Source: Erodium maritimum (taxonomy: Eukaryota > Streptophyta > Magnoliopsida > Geraniales > Geraniaceae). Taken from it: a DNA stretch of 64,000 nucleotides. The stretch's first letter is position 1. Every line of letters begins with the position of its first letter. Shown here in pieces: positions 24,277-35,075 of the stretch. The translations under genes were made by a program, and so were the position numbers. The DNA is taken from NCBI GenBank assembly GCA_963921825.1, contig OY997594.1:8809001-8873000 (forward strand), in the 5' to 3' direction. The notes below the pieces were generated by a model. It worked only from the letters and a program-made list of their open reading frames with translations, was not told the DNA's origin and made no database searches.

Positions 24277-24709
24277 GAGCATCTACAACCATTTCGTCGG
24301 CTGCCGGCGAGATGGCGGCGGCGAGATGGTTTAAAATATGTTTTTTAAATCATCTCACCAGCTCACCGCCAGCGAGGTCTGCAGTGGGGGTACTGGTGCT
24401 GGCGAGGAGCCGCCAGCGACATGCGGAAAAAGCAAGTATAAAAATTACGAAGTTTGGGGGTGTTACTTATAGGGGGAAAGTGAAAATAGGAGTAAATGTT
24501 GCTGCCAGTGACCACGCCACGTGTCGCCAGCGAGTGGGTCGCCAACGGCCGACGCGCCGCCCGAGACAGTCCAAGTCAAACTCGCCAGCGAGATCTGCTG
24601 GCGAGAACGCCAACGTCTCTCTATCTCGCCGACGCCCTTCTCGCCTGCTCCTCACCAGCTCCCCGCCTTCTCCTCGCCAGCACCATCTCGCCCAGGACTG
24701 TGGGTGCTC
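24277..24709. mobile_element. Harbinger/Tourist-type MITE
   Basis: Ends GAGCATCTACAACC and GGTGCTC form imperfect terminal inverted repeats flanked by TTA on both sides (24274-24276 and 24710-24712). TTA/TAA duplication and GAGCAYCY ends are typical of PIF-Harbinger MITEs in plants. The interior is GC-rich with repeated GCCAGCGAG-like words and no convincing gene. Confidence 0.75.
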
Positions 24710-24740
24710 TTAGAGTAGAAAATAATGAAACATCAAAGAT

Positions 24741-25757
24741 TTTTTTTTTTGGAAAATGATGGAAGTGTGTTTTTTTTAGATAATATGAGATTTTATTTAA
24801 ATATCGGAAAAGATGATGTTTTGAAGAGGTTCGGGGACATGACCCCCTTGCCAGTTCCAGACAGGGTTAGAACAAGCCGCCCTGGCAAGCCAGTGAGCTG
24901 CTTTGTTCGTTGTCCGTTTTACAAATTCGAGATGCACGCACTCGAGTGTAGATAAAAGGGAGTTACAATCTGTGACAATCGTTCCCAGAGGGGAGAGCAG
25001 ATTCCCACCTCGTCTGATCATATCCACTATGACCTTGCAGTCGCTCCGAACTACAACCCTCTGGCGAGGATACTGTTGAAGCCACGTAAGCGCCTCCCGG
25101 ATCGCATAGGCTTCCACAAGCCCAGGGTTCTGAGCTCCATGGAATGATGTGGATCGGGCGTCCCGAAGCTGGCCCTTATCGTCCCTACATATCCATCATG
25201 TTCCTACTTTGTCTGCCGCCGCAAACAATGCTCCATCTGTGTTTATGGCCCACGCACCCTAGGTGGGATGTTCCCACACTTCTGCTGCATGTACTCCAGC
25301 ATGGCGGGGAGCCGCTTGTGCTTGTAGTTTCCGCTTCTTGGCCTCCATCCACCCTGCCTGCAGGTGGAATGATATCTGAAAGATACTGGCTGCTGGTTGA
25401 GCTACATTCTCCCAGACCACTTTGTTCCTAGCCTTCCACACCTCCCACAAGAGACATCATATCAATCCCCCGCTTGCCGGAGGGTTGATATTCAACGTGT
25501 CATGCACCCACTCTACTATCGTCTGGGCCTCTTGGGAGAGATTCAACCCCGATTTCGCCCAACACTCCGCTGTCACCGGGCATTGAACCAACAGGTGGAG
25601 AGCCGATTCCTCCTCCCCGGCGCAGACTGGGCATGTCGCCACCATATCCACATGCCAACGCCTCAGATTAACTGCCACCTGCAAACATCCTGAGCAAGTA
25701 CGCCACAAGAAGGACTTTACCTTCGGCATCACCTCCATCTTCCAAATAATGATCTCT
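24741..25757 (-). mobile_element. 5'-truncated LINE (non-LTR retrotransposon)
   Basis: On the minus strand the order is a zinc-binding RT-associated domain (PKVKSFLWRTCSGCLQVAVNL, CPVCAGEEESALHLLVQC; about 25738-25460), WEVWKARNKVVWENV, then a plant RNase H-like domain (EALTWLQQYPRQRVVVRSDC, NKAAHWLAR; 25117-24797). The two parts are separated by stops. The 3' end is an A-run (plus-strand T10 at 24741). The 10 bases CATCAAAGAT flank it at 24731-24740 and 25758-25767, a target duplication. The RT domain is missing, so this is a dead 5'-truncated copy. Confidence 0.87.
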
Positions 25758-25767
25758 CATCAAAGAT

Positions 25768-26476
25768 GGAGAAAAACCTGTGATTTATCATTTTAGATGA
25801 TGTGTTGATTCTAGGAAAATATATGTATTCAATTTTTTTGTAATTAGATAGTCTTTGTATTTATAAATTGTAATAAAAATTAGATTTTTTTTTCTGTAAT
25901 ATAAAAATATAGGCCTTTATTTCTGAAAAATACAAATATTGTCTTACTCTTACTATTTTGATTTAGAAAATAATAAGAAAAGCACAAACTCCAGTTTTCG
26001 TATCGATTATTTTTTTCTGTATCTCTTTATATTATACAAAGAATAACAAATTTAAGGATATGAAAATGTATATAATCCGTTTTTGAATGAAAAAATTATT
26101 ATATCATACGTATATTTCTCGAAAATAACAAGGTTCTAAAAGTTGTTAGACGCTAGTCGGACGGTTATGACCTTCGAGAATTAATCGGGGACTAGACGAG
26201 GATTAATCGGAAGCTAATCGGATATGTATTTTTCTATTTTCTATTTTTTAATAGATATATTACTCTATATAGAAACAAAATAAGAACTTTCTTATATTAA
26301 AAATGGTAACAAATATTTAAAATACTTAAAAAATAACACCAAACAATTCAGAAGCACAACCCCTAATATCACCGTCACTAAACAACTCTGCACAACCATA
26401 TAATTATTTTAATTTAGTCACTATAATATACAAAATTATTCTAGACGCCTAGTCGGATCAGTTACGCATAGTATTA
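25768..26476. other. AT-rich region with a CTAGTCGG repeat
   Basis: Largely AT-rich and non-coding. AGACGCTAGTCGGA (about 26149) and AGACGCCTAGTCGGA (about 26444) recur as direct repeats about 295 bp apart, with several AATCGG words after the first. This may be an old MITE, but I cannot define its ends. Confidence 0.3.
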
Positions 26477-28557
26477 TTACATAAGTAAGTAGGAAGAAAT
26501 GCATAAGAGACTAATGGCGAAACTGTAGATAAGGGAAAAACAAATAAAAACGAACGAACAAGAGTATTGACTGGCCAAGATTCGTTTCTTAACTCGATGA
26601 TAAACTGGTCTGTTGTCTACGACTAGACTACGAAGAGGGTGGTTGAGCACGTGGTCATTCATGTCTTGACTAAGTCTCATTATGGTGCCTGAAAGCATGT
26701 CGTCCATCGGGTGAGGGCTTGTCATATATTGGTTAGTGGATGCTAGTTGGCTTTGGAGAAACTCGTGGGATGACGACTGAGGATGCATGCCTGATATGAG
26801 ATTGATGGGCCACGGGCCTATCTTCCTCGTAGACGGCCCACTGCTTGTAAGGGGCTCATGGGGCATGAAGAGGTTGCTCCATATACATCGCCTCCTCTTA
26901 TGGGTGTTGCTCCTCCCTTTTCTCTATTAGATGGGCCTTCCAATATCTGCTTCCGATACACATTACTTGTAGAGATGCTAGTGAGAAAATATTGGGATTT
27001 ATGCGCCCCTCTTTTGTTGTGCGGGACCGATGGGTCATATGAACTGACATGTGAGCCACCTGGTTAGGTCCCCAGAGAGAATCCAGGATAGAATGGCTTC
27101 TACAGGAAGTTTTCATAACCTTCCCTGAATAATCCCATTGGGTCCCCCACTAGATTAGTTAGGAGTCCGGACCTTACCGTCAGGTCCCCGCCTAGTCCTG
27201 CCTGGATGGGGTGTGAGTAGTTGTCCCCGACCGTATGCCAGAGCCTCAGTTAGAAGAACATGCCCCAATAGTGAATTCCTCGATGGGGTGGGCACAAAAC
27301 TCTTCCTCACATCTGGAGTAGAGTGGTGTTCAAGTAACGTCGGAGACGACCGAGGTGCCTCCCAATCGGACAAAATGTTTCGTTCAAATTCGTTGGTCTC
27401 GTTCTCCATTAGATCGAGTCTGTACCCCCCCCCCCCAACTTAGCACGCCTTGTCCCAATAAATAGGTGGGGTCGTCTCGATCAACAGGACCAATCCTCCC
27501 ATAAAAGTAGATTGTCAGAAGACGTCCATACCTAAATTGGATCCTTACCGACTAGACATGACCTATGAATCAAAACATGGTCGAGTGGCGAAAGGTTAAT
27601 GAAGTTCTTTCTGGAAAAGGATTTTTAAATCACCCCCCGAACATAGACCCTATTGGTCCGTAACCATGTGACACTGCCCCCAATGCTCCTCATATGGTGA
27701 ATCATGTTTGCTTCATGCAGACGTCTAGTAGTACGTCAATGGCGTGGGCCCACAACTGCATGCGGTTAAAGCACATCGACGGTGCTCCTCCAAGTAGCAT
27801 GTCTTCCAAGACCATCGACGCTCTCTTGAAGCACCAAGGGTTTCTCTTGCGCACACGGTCCCGAGCCTCCGCCATGGAAAAGTAGAATCCCGTGGGGCTT
27901 GACCGAGATCCTTAACCACCACCTTCCTAACGTCTGGACTACACGAAGGACCTTCAAATTGCATGTCTTTGTCATCAACCGTCGACCTGTCATCCCGTAT
28001 TCTGGACAGATATGACTTGCGATGACCGGTTCAATGGGAACGTCGAAGATCTGGTCCTCATCATAAGAGAGGCTGATGGCTACCATAGTTGTTTGGTGGG
28101 ACAAGATGTCACCAAGCAATGGCGTTGGTAATGTCGTATAGATCACCGACGAAGGTGATATGGGAGGCGAGGCGAGAGGAGGATCCCTCGCTCCCAGTGT
28201 AGTCACCATCAAATTAGACGATGAATCGACAAGAGGATGAGGAGTAGTGCGAGGAGATGGTGCAAATGAGGAGGAGGCAATCCTAGTGGAGCTTTTAACA
28301 GACACCTTTCTCTTCAGATTGGTCACCTCGCTAGGACACAGAATCATCTCAGGATACAACAGAAGCTCAGGATGGAGCATAGGGGTAGCGGTCAAAGTGG
28401 CGAAGACAAAGAAAGTCAAACTAAGGGACAAAGCGGTAGGCGGCGCCATTAAAACGTAAATACTCCAAGCACTCGTTAAAGAGAACAAGTCGAACAGTAC
28501 GATTCTTGGCGCTAACATATTTAAAATAAACTTATACTCATATTTATAATAATTCAA
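26477..28557 (-). pseudogene. degenerate DUF4283-type retroelement ORF (LINE ORF1-like)
   Basis: On the minus strand a 263-codon frame (28557-27766) and overlapping frames contain a Ser/Pro-rich leader. They then show a block resembling DUF4283: GFYFSMAEARDRVRKRNPW, FKRASMVLEDMLLGG, MCFNRMQLWAHAIDVLLDV. DUF4283 is found at the start of plant LINE ORF1/gag-like proteins. The frame is broken by several stops and shifts. Further minus-strand frames (27409-27155, 26866-26477) continue without clear domains. A C12 run lies at 27425. Confidence 0.5.
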
Positions 28558-28749
28558 CTGCTATAATAATTAGAAGTTGTTTGAAAATAGTATAGTTGAT
28601 TGAGAGGAGAAATCTGGTGAGAACCATGTTTTAACATAGGAACCGCGAGAACCAATCTAAGTCATCCATTTTAAGAATGGATGGATGAGATGCAATTGAG
28701 TAGTTGACTTGTTGACTGCAAAAAAACAGCACTTTTTAGTAAGTGGCAA

Positions 28750-29669
28750 GAGCAGCTCCAACGGTCGTGTCTACGCATCGTTGCTGGCGTAGACACGACT
28801 TGTCGTGTCTACGAGCCGTGTCAGCAGGGTCGTGGCTGCGCGTCGTTGCTGGTTCTGGCAACGACGCTGCTGGTCGTGTCTGGCGCCAACGGCTAGTCGG
28901 CTAACCAGTCACGACCCGCCACGTGGCGACGCCGACCCCCAAATTCCTTTATAAATACAGATTCACCCCCAACTCGAATTTTACCTTCTCTTCACCTTTT
29001 TTTAGCTTCCCTTCCTCTATTCTTCATAGAAATCTCTCCAAAAAAATTTCCTACACTCGTTATGGATCCGAATGAAGCCCTCAAATCCCTTGTCGACTCC
29101 TTGGATGATGAAGACGTGAGTTCTCACCACACCGAAGATGACTACTTGGGGCACTACTCCTCCTTCAAATTCAAGCAAGTGAAGGACCACTTCCAGAAGA
29201 TGAGCAAGAAGTGCAAGTGGTTTGAGATATGCTACCAGAAGAAACTGGCCGACCCTAGGAGAGGGGCAACGGATGCCGAAATATATGCCGCAGCCGTTTC
29301 TGATTATGAAGGCAAACACGAGCTGTGGAATAAACGTCCTGTGTGGGAGATGCTCAAGGACGATGCGAGGTGGCGTTTACATATTAGTAGAAATAGGAAT
29401 TAGTTTAATCGTATTTTAATAATTATGTATTAGCGTTTAAATTATCTAGCGTTTTAAATATTATGTAATGTTTGTGTGGTATGAAATAAAATTAGTATTA
29501 AAAATGTGGGGTGCTTTTTAATTAACTAAAACTGTGTAGACACTGCTCCAGACACTGCGTAGACACTACCATTGGAGGAGCAGTGTCTGGAAGCAGTGTC
29601 TAGAGGCCAAAAATAGTGGTTAGACACTGCACATAGACATTGTGCAGTGTCTAACCATTGGAGATGCTC
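28750..29669 (+). mobile_element. Harbinger-like deletion derivative nested in the MULE-like element
   Basis: Ends GAGCAGCTCCAACGGT and the reverse complement of ACCATTGGAGATGCTC are inverted repeats. TAA follows on the right and CAA (probably a mutated TAA) precedes on the left. The sequence matches the 2.4-kb element at 58979-61386 at both ends but lacks most of its middle. Subterminal TAGACACTG and CGTGTCT words repeat near the ends. Confidence 0.85.
29062..29403 (+). pseudogene. fusion of the two Myb-like genes of the parent Harbinger element
   Basis: The 113-codon frame starts like the first gene of the larger element (MDPNEALKSLVDSLDDEDVS), passes through five residues (FKFKQ region) from the middle of that gene, and ends as the second gene (VKDHFQKMSKKCKWFEICYQ ... 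ARWRLHISRNRN). The Myb-like N-terminal helices of both parents are lost. It ends at a TAG where the parent has TAC. TTTATAAATAC at about 28949 is its TATA-like box. It may be expressed, but is not expected to bind DNA normally. Confidence 0.75.
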
Positions 29670-29830
29670 TAAGGGCTTTTTAGTAAAACTATAATATTAC
29701 TTTTTTAAAACCAATTTACTAATCTAATTTTTTCCGCTTCGTTTGAACTCCGATTGGCTTCGAACTTGCGCCATTAGTTTTGTTTTTTTAAGGGCTTTCA
29801 ATCAAGATCAGTCATGAATATATTTTGAAG

Positions 29831-30365
29831 CACGAAAAAAAAATTATTTCGGGGTTGATTTTTTTTAATAAAAAAATCTGGGTAATTTTCATCAACACTT
29901 TGCTCTGGATTTATCAACACTTTTACATTGGTTTTATCAACACTTTACACTGGTTTTATCACCCATTTTTTAAAACTGATCATGATTTTATCACCTCATC
30001 GCGTGCTTTTTATGAACACTAGTTTTATCAACACTAAACATTAGGTTTATCTTTCAAATTACGTGTGTTTTATCACCCCCATCACATGTTTTTTTCAAGC
30101 ACGATTTTTTTTTATTTCGGGACTGGTTTTTAAAGAAATTATATATGGTTAATTTTTATCAACACTTTGTTCTGGGTTTATCAACACTTTACACTGGTTT
30201 TATCACCCCATTCTCCAAAACTGATCATGAATTTTATCATCTCATCATGTGCTTTTTATGAACACCAGTTTTATCAACACTAAACACTAGATTTATCATT
30301 GAATTACGTGTTTTTTATCACCCCATCACAAGTTTTTTATCAACGTTAAACTCTAGTGTATCACA
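29831..30365. repeat. tandem duplication of about 268 bp built of TTATCAAC/TTATCACC words
   Basis: Two units begin with AGCACGA followed by a T/A-rich TTATTTCGGG word (29831 and about 30098). Each contains the series TTTATCAACACTTT, ACACTGGTTTTATCACC and AAAACTGATCATGA. The repeat fills the loop between the arms of the MULE-like element. The TTATCANC word then decays to about 30530. Confidence 0.7.
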
Positions 30366-31518
30366 CTTATTATCAAAATTGAAAATGGTTTTTATCACCT
30401 CATTATTTGTTTCTTATCATCTCATTACATGTTTTTTTTATCAACAGTTAACACTAGTTTTGTACTCCAACATAAAACATTTATTAGTGAAGATTTATCA
30501 ACGCTCAACATTATTTTTATCACCTTGATATAAATTTTTATTTGCGTGCTTCAAAATATATTCATGAGTGATCTTGATTTAAAGCCCTTGAAAAAAGAAA
30601 AATATTGGCGCAAGTTTGAAGTTAATCGGAGTTCAAACGAATCGGGAAATATTAAATTAGTAAATTGGATGAAAGTGGCATGTATGTGGGTTGGATTGGG
30701 TGATGATGTGGCATTTTGATGAGTGTTGGATCATAGGTGAGAGTGACTAGGATTAGTTCTCACGGTTCCTATGTTAAGAGTGGTTCTCAATAGATTTCTC
30801 CTGGTTGATTGAAACTCATTTCTCTAGATAAGTAAATAACATTAGTCATAAAAGCCAGATCCGCAGACACATAATTTTGATCTTCATATGCAACGATTGG
30901 ACCTCATTTTCCTTCTACCTCCACGATCTAGTTTAGTCAAGATTCCTACAAATATCATGAAGGTTTACTTTGAAATACAAAAGAACAAGGAAAAAAAATA
31001 TATAGTGGAACTCAAGTGATGATCTGTATCATGAGTGCTTAATATTATACATTAATGATAGGCATGTGAATCGTTTCGTGATCCATAGATCTGAATCCGA
31101 TTCCACTTTATCCTACCATAAGAAAGAAATCACTCCCACACAGATAGATACCATGTGAAGCTGACTCTTTATTCAAAGCTCCATAACCAATACCATAGGT
31201 GCTTTCTCTCTGAGAATCATGTCACAATTGACATATACCAAATAGGCCTCAAGTGGAAAAACAGATCAAATCCGTCTTTTTATATGGAACAGTGATCCCA
31301 AACTTTGGGAACCAGATTCTAATACAAATGGCTTTACAAAGGTAGAATCAAAACTTTATTGTTGTCAGAAGTGTTCAGAACTCAATCACTTTGTCTTCTA
31401 GGCATTTACTTCATTCATTTAGTAGCCTAAAGCCACCTCATATTTCAATTATCCCAACAATGAATTACACATAGAGGAATGACTACAAGGCATGCCTATT
31501 TTGGATGTATACAACCTC

Positions 31519-34327
31519 TCAGAAAGCTGTCCTTTGTCTTTCATCAACATCTTCTTTCTCAACCTGAAAATTTTCATGAAGTTTATGCTGATAGTGTGTA
31601 GGTGAAAGCAATATCATGTGAATTAGTAATTATACACATAACGCGACTCATGATAACAACAGCTTACCTCAACAAGTACCCTAGCTTTCTTTTGATGTTT
31701 GACAGCACGTTCATCTTTCTCAAGCTTCTTTGACGCAAAGGAAGACTCTTTTCTACCTCTCTTGCGATCAATTGCTACTGTATCCTCATCCCCATCATCC
31801 ATCTCATCTGCAATATCATTGAGATCAAAATTTCAATCCGAATGATCATCTCTCTCTAATCATTAATATGAACGCTGCCCTTTTATCTACAAAGCTAACA
31901 GACAGCCCACATCTAGGGGACGTGTAAGAGAAATGTTGAAGTTCTATTGCATTCATTCCTCAACATTTTGAACATGGAAGTATATATTTGTATATTTATT
32001 TAATTCTAGACAAACTGTCCTAAGCGAATGAAATGTTATGTCCACCAATTTGTAACATTACCATCATCATCGTCATCTGCAAGAGATTCGTCAATATCAA
32101 GGCCACCAAAATCTTCCATATCCTCTTCCTCCTCAAGGCCCTCATAGCCTTCCACGTATTCAATCTCAGGTTCCTGCTTTTTACGCATAAACAAACATTT
32201 CATGTACAAATAATATATATAATGGTAAGTTATCAAAATTTGCAGCACCCTGTAGTTAAAATAATAAGCTAATAATTTATGCATGAACTAACAATTTTGC
32301 TATAAGATTAAAGATTAGATGATAGTTTCACAAAATACCTCCTCTTCGTCTTCACTGGCAGCCTGCAGCCCTTCCTTATCTAGAATTTCATTGTATTTAT
32401 CAAGAGGATAGTTGTATATCTCACCATAAACTCCTTTCTTAAGGCGTTCCAGTAACTCTTTCTCAATACTCTGCAAAAACAATTAACACTTCAGACGGCC
32501 ATAAATGCAGAATATCAACTATGGCATCAATACACCATGACATTTAAGTATAACCTTATCCAATACTGCTGCTTTTTCAGCCTTTTCTTCTCTTCTAGCC
32601 TCTCTCTTTTTCTCCTTCCTTGGTGTAGTCATAATTTTCTCCCTATATATTGTGACACAAACAATTGCCGACATTAAAATGCATGACAAAAATAAGAATA
32701 ATAAAGAAAAACAATAACTGCTTTCGCATTAGAAACAAAAACACTTCCATCTCACAGAATGAATAATGATTTACATCCCTTCTAAAAGTATTCCCTTAAG
32801 TTTACAAAAACTTTCTTTCCATCTTAGAGAATCCTTACAGACAAATTTCTAACCTAGGACTAAGCCACAATGCAAAAAGGATTCCATGCATCATTAGGTT
32901 AATATCTAATATAGCACAATAGCATATAGAGTGAAACTCTTCCAAAGCATAGTCTTGGTACTTGGTAGATGGCTCTAGGTGAGGAATGTTAATGGTCAAG
33001 AGATTGTTTTCCTGACTATGAACCATACCTTAAAAAGCTTCAGCACTTTCTTCTTGGGTACAATATTATAAGTTAAGCATGCTTTCGAATCTAATAAAGA
33101 GCAGATTTAAAACATATTTCTACCTTGAAAGGAAATCTTCATTTATTACGAAAATATAGATAGCAGCAACATTACTAGCATAACCACAAAATACATGGTA
33201 ACTCAAGTCACTCAGTGGTTTCCATCAGTTTCACTATAGTAAAGGAATTTGTTTGCATGCTTATATAAACATGGCTAAAAGTAAACGTAACTATATGCAA
33301 ATGATCTAGAATTCAATAAAATAATCCAACATTTACAGTGGGAGGAGAAAGAAAAGAGTAAATGGAAACCTTGTTTTGAGAGCAAGCTTCCTCATACGTA
33401 TCCGCATCTGAGTCATCTTGGTCAATCTTTGCTTTGTTTTGTGTACAAGAAGCTTAGGCCAATACATCTGCAAATTATAAATGCAAATCGAAATAACCAC
33501 TTTGTGTACACAACCCATATAACACACTGAAAAACAAACTAATATAAGTATGATTCCAATACCATATTTTTGTCAATGATTTCAAGAGCCTTCTCATAAT
33601 TTCTGGGCAACTTAACTCTTTCCCATAGATCATTCGGCTTATGAGCTCTTTCTATAGTTTTCATATATAAATAGAAGACTCCTGAAGGACACCAAGATAA
33701 AGATGCACGAAATTTACATAGATAGCCATAACCAGACACATGCAGTCAATAAATGATGTGTAAAAAGAAGTAAGCATTTATCATGAACAGGCAGCAAGAA
33801 CACAATATAAATCACATCGAATTCAAACCCGATGCTACAAACTCTGCTTCTGAGCCGCAAGATGTTTTTTTTTTAAATTGTGATGAAACAAAATTGAATT
33901 ATGTTCACATTCAAGCTACATTTCTATCAATCCCACATTCAAACTTCAAAAGCCGTTCACATGAAAAGGCATACTATGCCAATGAGCTAAAACCATGTAC
34001 ACGACTCAATATGATACTTAATTAACACACAAACAGAAATAACAGTGAAGAATACCGTCATGGTCGCGAATGGTGGCATATCGACTATTGGCGAGAGGGC
34101 AGGAGCTTCTATTACAAATTCCAGTCACATTATATGGGTTTCTGCAGAACTTTCCTGTCGCAATTCTGCAAAAGAAACAAGTACCCATCAAAATTACTGA
34201 AAAAGGAAAGAAACCCAAAAATCAGAATTCAGAGAGGACAGAGATTGAGCTGAAAATGGGCTTACTTGGCCATGAAACTGCAGTGGTTGTGCCTGATGAC
34301 CTGCCATATAACTTCATCGTGCTGCAT
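31519..34327 (-). CDS. MAK16: MAK16 homolog, ribosome biogenesis factor (9 exons)
   Basis: MAK16 is a conserved nucleolar protein needed for 60S ribosomal subunit assembly. Minus-strand exons: 34327-34266, 34165-34056, 33681-33563, 33467-33370, 32642-32555, 32470-32339, 32173-32062, 31807-31668 and 31563-31519. All are GT-AG and in phase, giving 301 residues, the usual length. The N-terminal L28e-like domain is intact: [76 protein letters not shown]. Conserved Cys residues are in place. The C-terminal third is acidic ([20 protein letters not shown]), followed by a Lys/Arg-rich tail that can act as a nuclear signal. The start at 34327 opens [16 protein letters not shown], the family start. Confidence 0.96.
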
Positions 34328-34487
34328 CTCTACTGAGCTTGAGTTGCAATTTGGTTATGGATTTGAGAAGGAGGTATAATGTGTAGACCTTTGGTTGATA
34401 GAAATGCTGTCAAAAAGAGAGGAAAATATAGACATCCGACCTCTTTCTTGCCGTTGGTCTTCTCTTCAGCTCTTCAGTTTAGGGTTA

Positions 34488-34496
34488 TGTTTGTTC
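34488..34496 (-). promoter_or_regulatory. telo-box upstream of MAK16
   Basis: The plus strand reads TTTAGGGTT, i.e. AACCCTAAA on the gene strand, about 160 bp before the ATG. Telo-boxes are common in promoters of plant ribosome-biogenesis genes, which fits MAK16. Confidence 0.5.
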
Positions 34497-34499
34497 CTT

Positions 34500-35075
34500 A
34501 AACAAAGATTGACAGACGGACTAGGATGGGAGACGACGCCGTTTGTGGTAAATGGACATGGACCCGTCTCCGTGACTAGGACACGATTTCTCAGTTTCCA
34601 CAACGACAAAATGATGATCTTCGGCTGTAATTATTTATCTCATGGGTAAAATACACGAAATTGTATCTAGATTTATACTGGGACACACAGGTTTCAAACT
34701 TGGTTCTATATACATCTCAGAGCATCCACATGAGATTGAACCGAATTGATCTAATTTCGGGTTAACTGATATGAATTTGGAAAAAATTAGAGGGCAATAA
34801 ATTTCGATTCGATAGTCCAATCTATTTGAATTCGCTGGGAATAGACAGGTCTATTCTTGGTGCAATTGAAAAAAATGAATATTAATACAATAGAAAACAC
34901 AACGATAAAGCGAAGTACCGAATTATTATTTCCAGAAACAACAAAAAGAAAGTACAATGCATACCTGATGACCAACAAAACCCGAGAACCAACAACACCG
35001 AAACTAGAGGTTGTTGAACCTGTTGATACATCTCTATTTGAGGCATTCCCAAACTGACACTCACCACGCATGTTT
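34500..35075. other. intergenic region upstream of MAK16
   Basis: No gene or repeat is recognised. The last bases TGTTT (35071-35075) are the left copy of the target duplication of the next element. Confidence 0.4.

Larger units (their letters stand above)
28604..30803. mobile_element. MULE-like non-autonomous element with 9-bp target duplication
   Basis: Left end GAGGAGAAATCTGGTGAGAA and right end (reverse complement CAGGAGAAATCTATTGAGAA) begin long imperfect terminal inverted repeats. After the nested Harbinger insertion the repeats continue, with AATATATTTTGAAGCACG on the left and CGTGCTTCAAAATATATTC on the right. GTTGATTGA occurs on both sides (28595-28603 and 30804-30812). Long inverted repeats with a 9-bp duplication indicate a Mutator-like family. 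There is no transposase. Confidence 0.8.
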
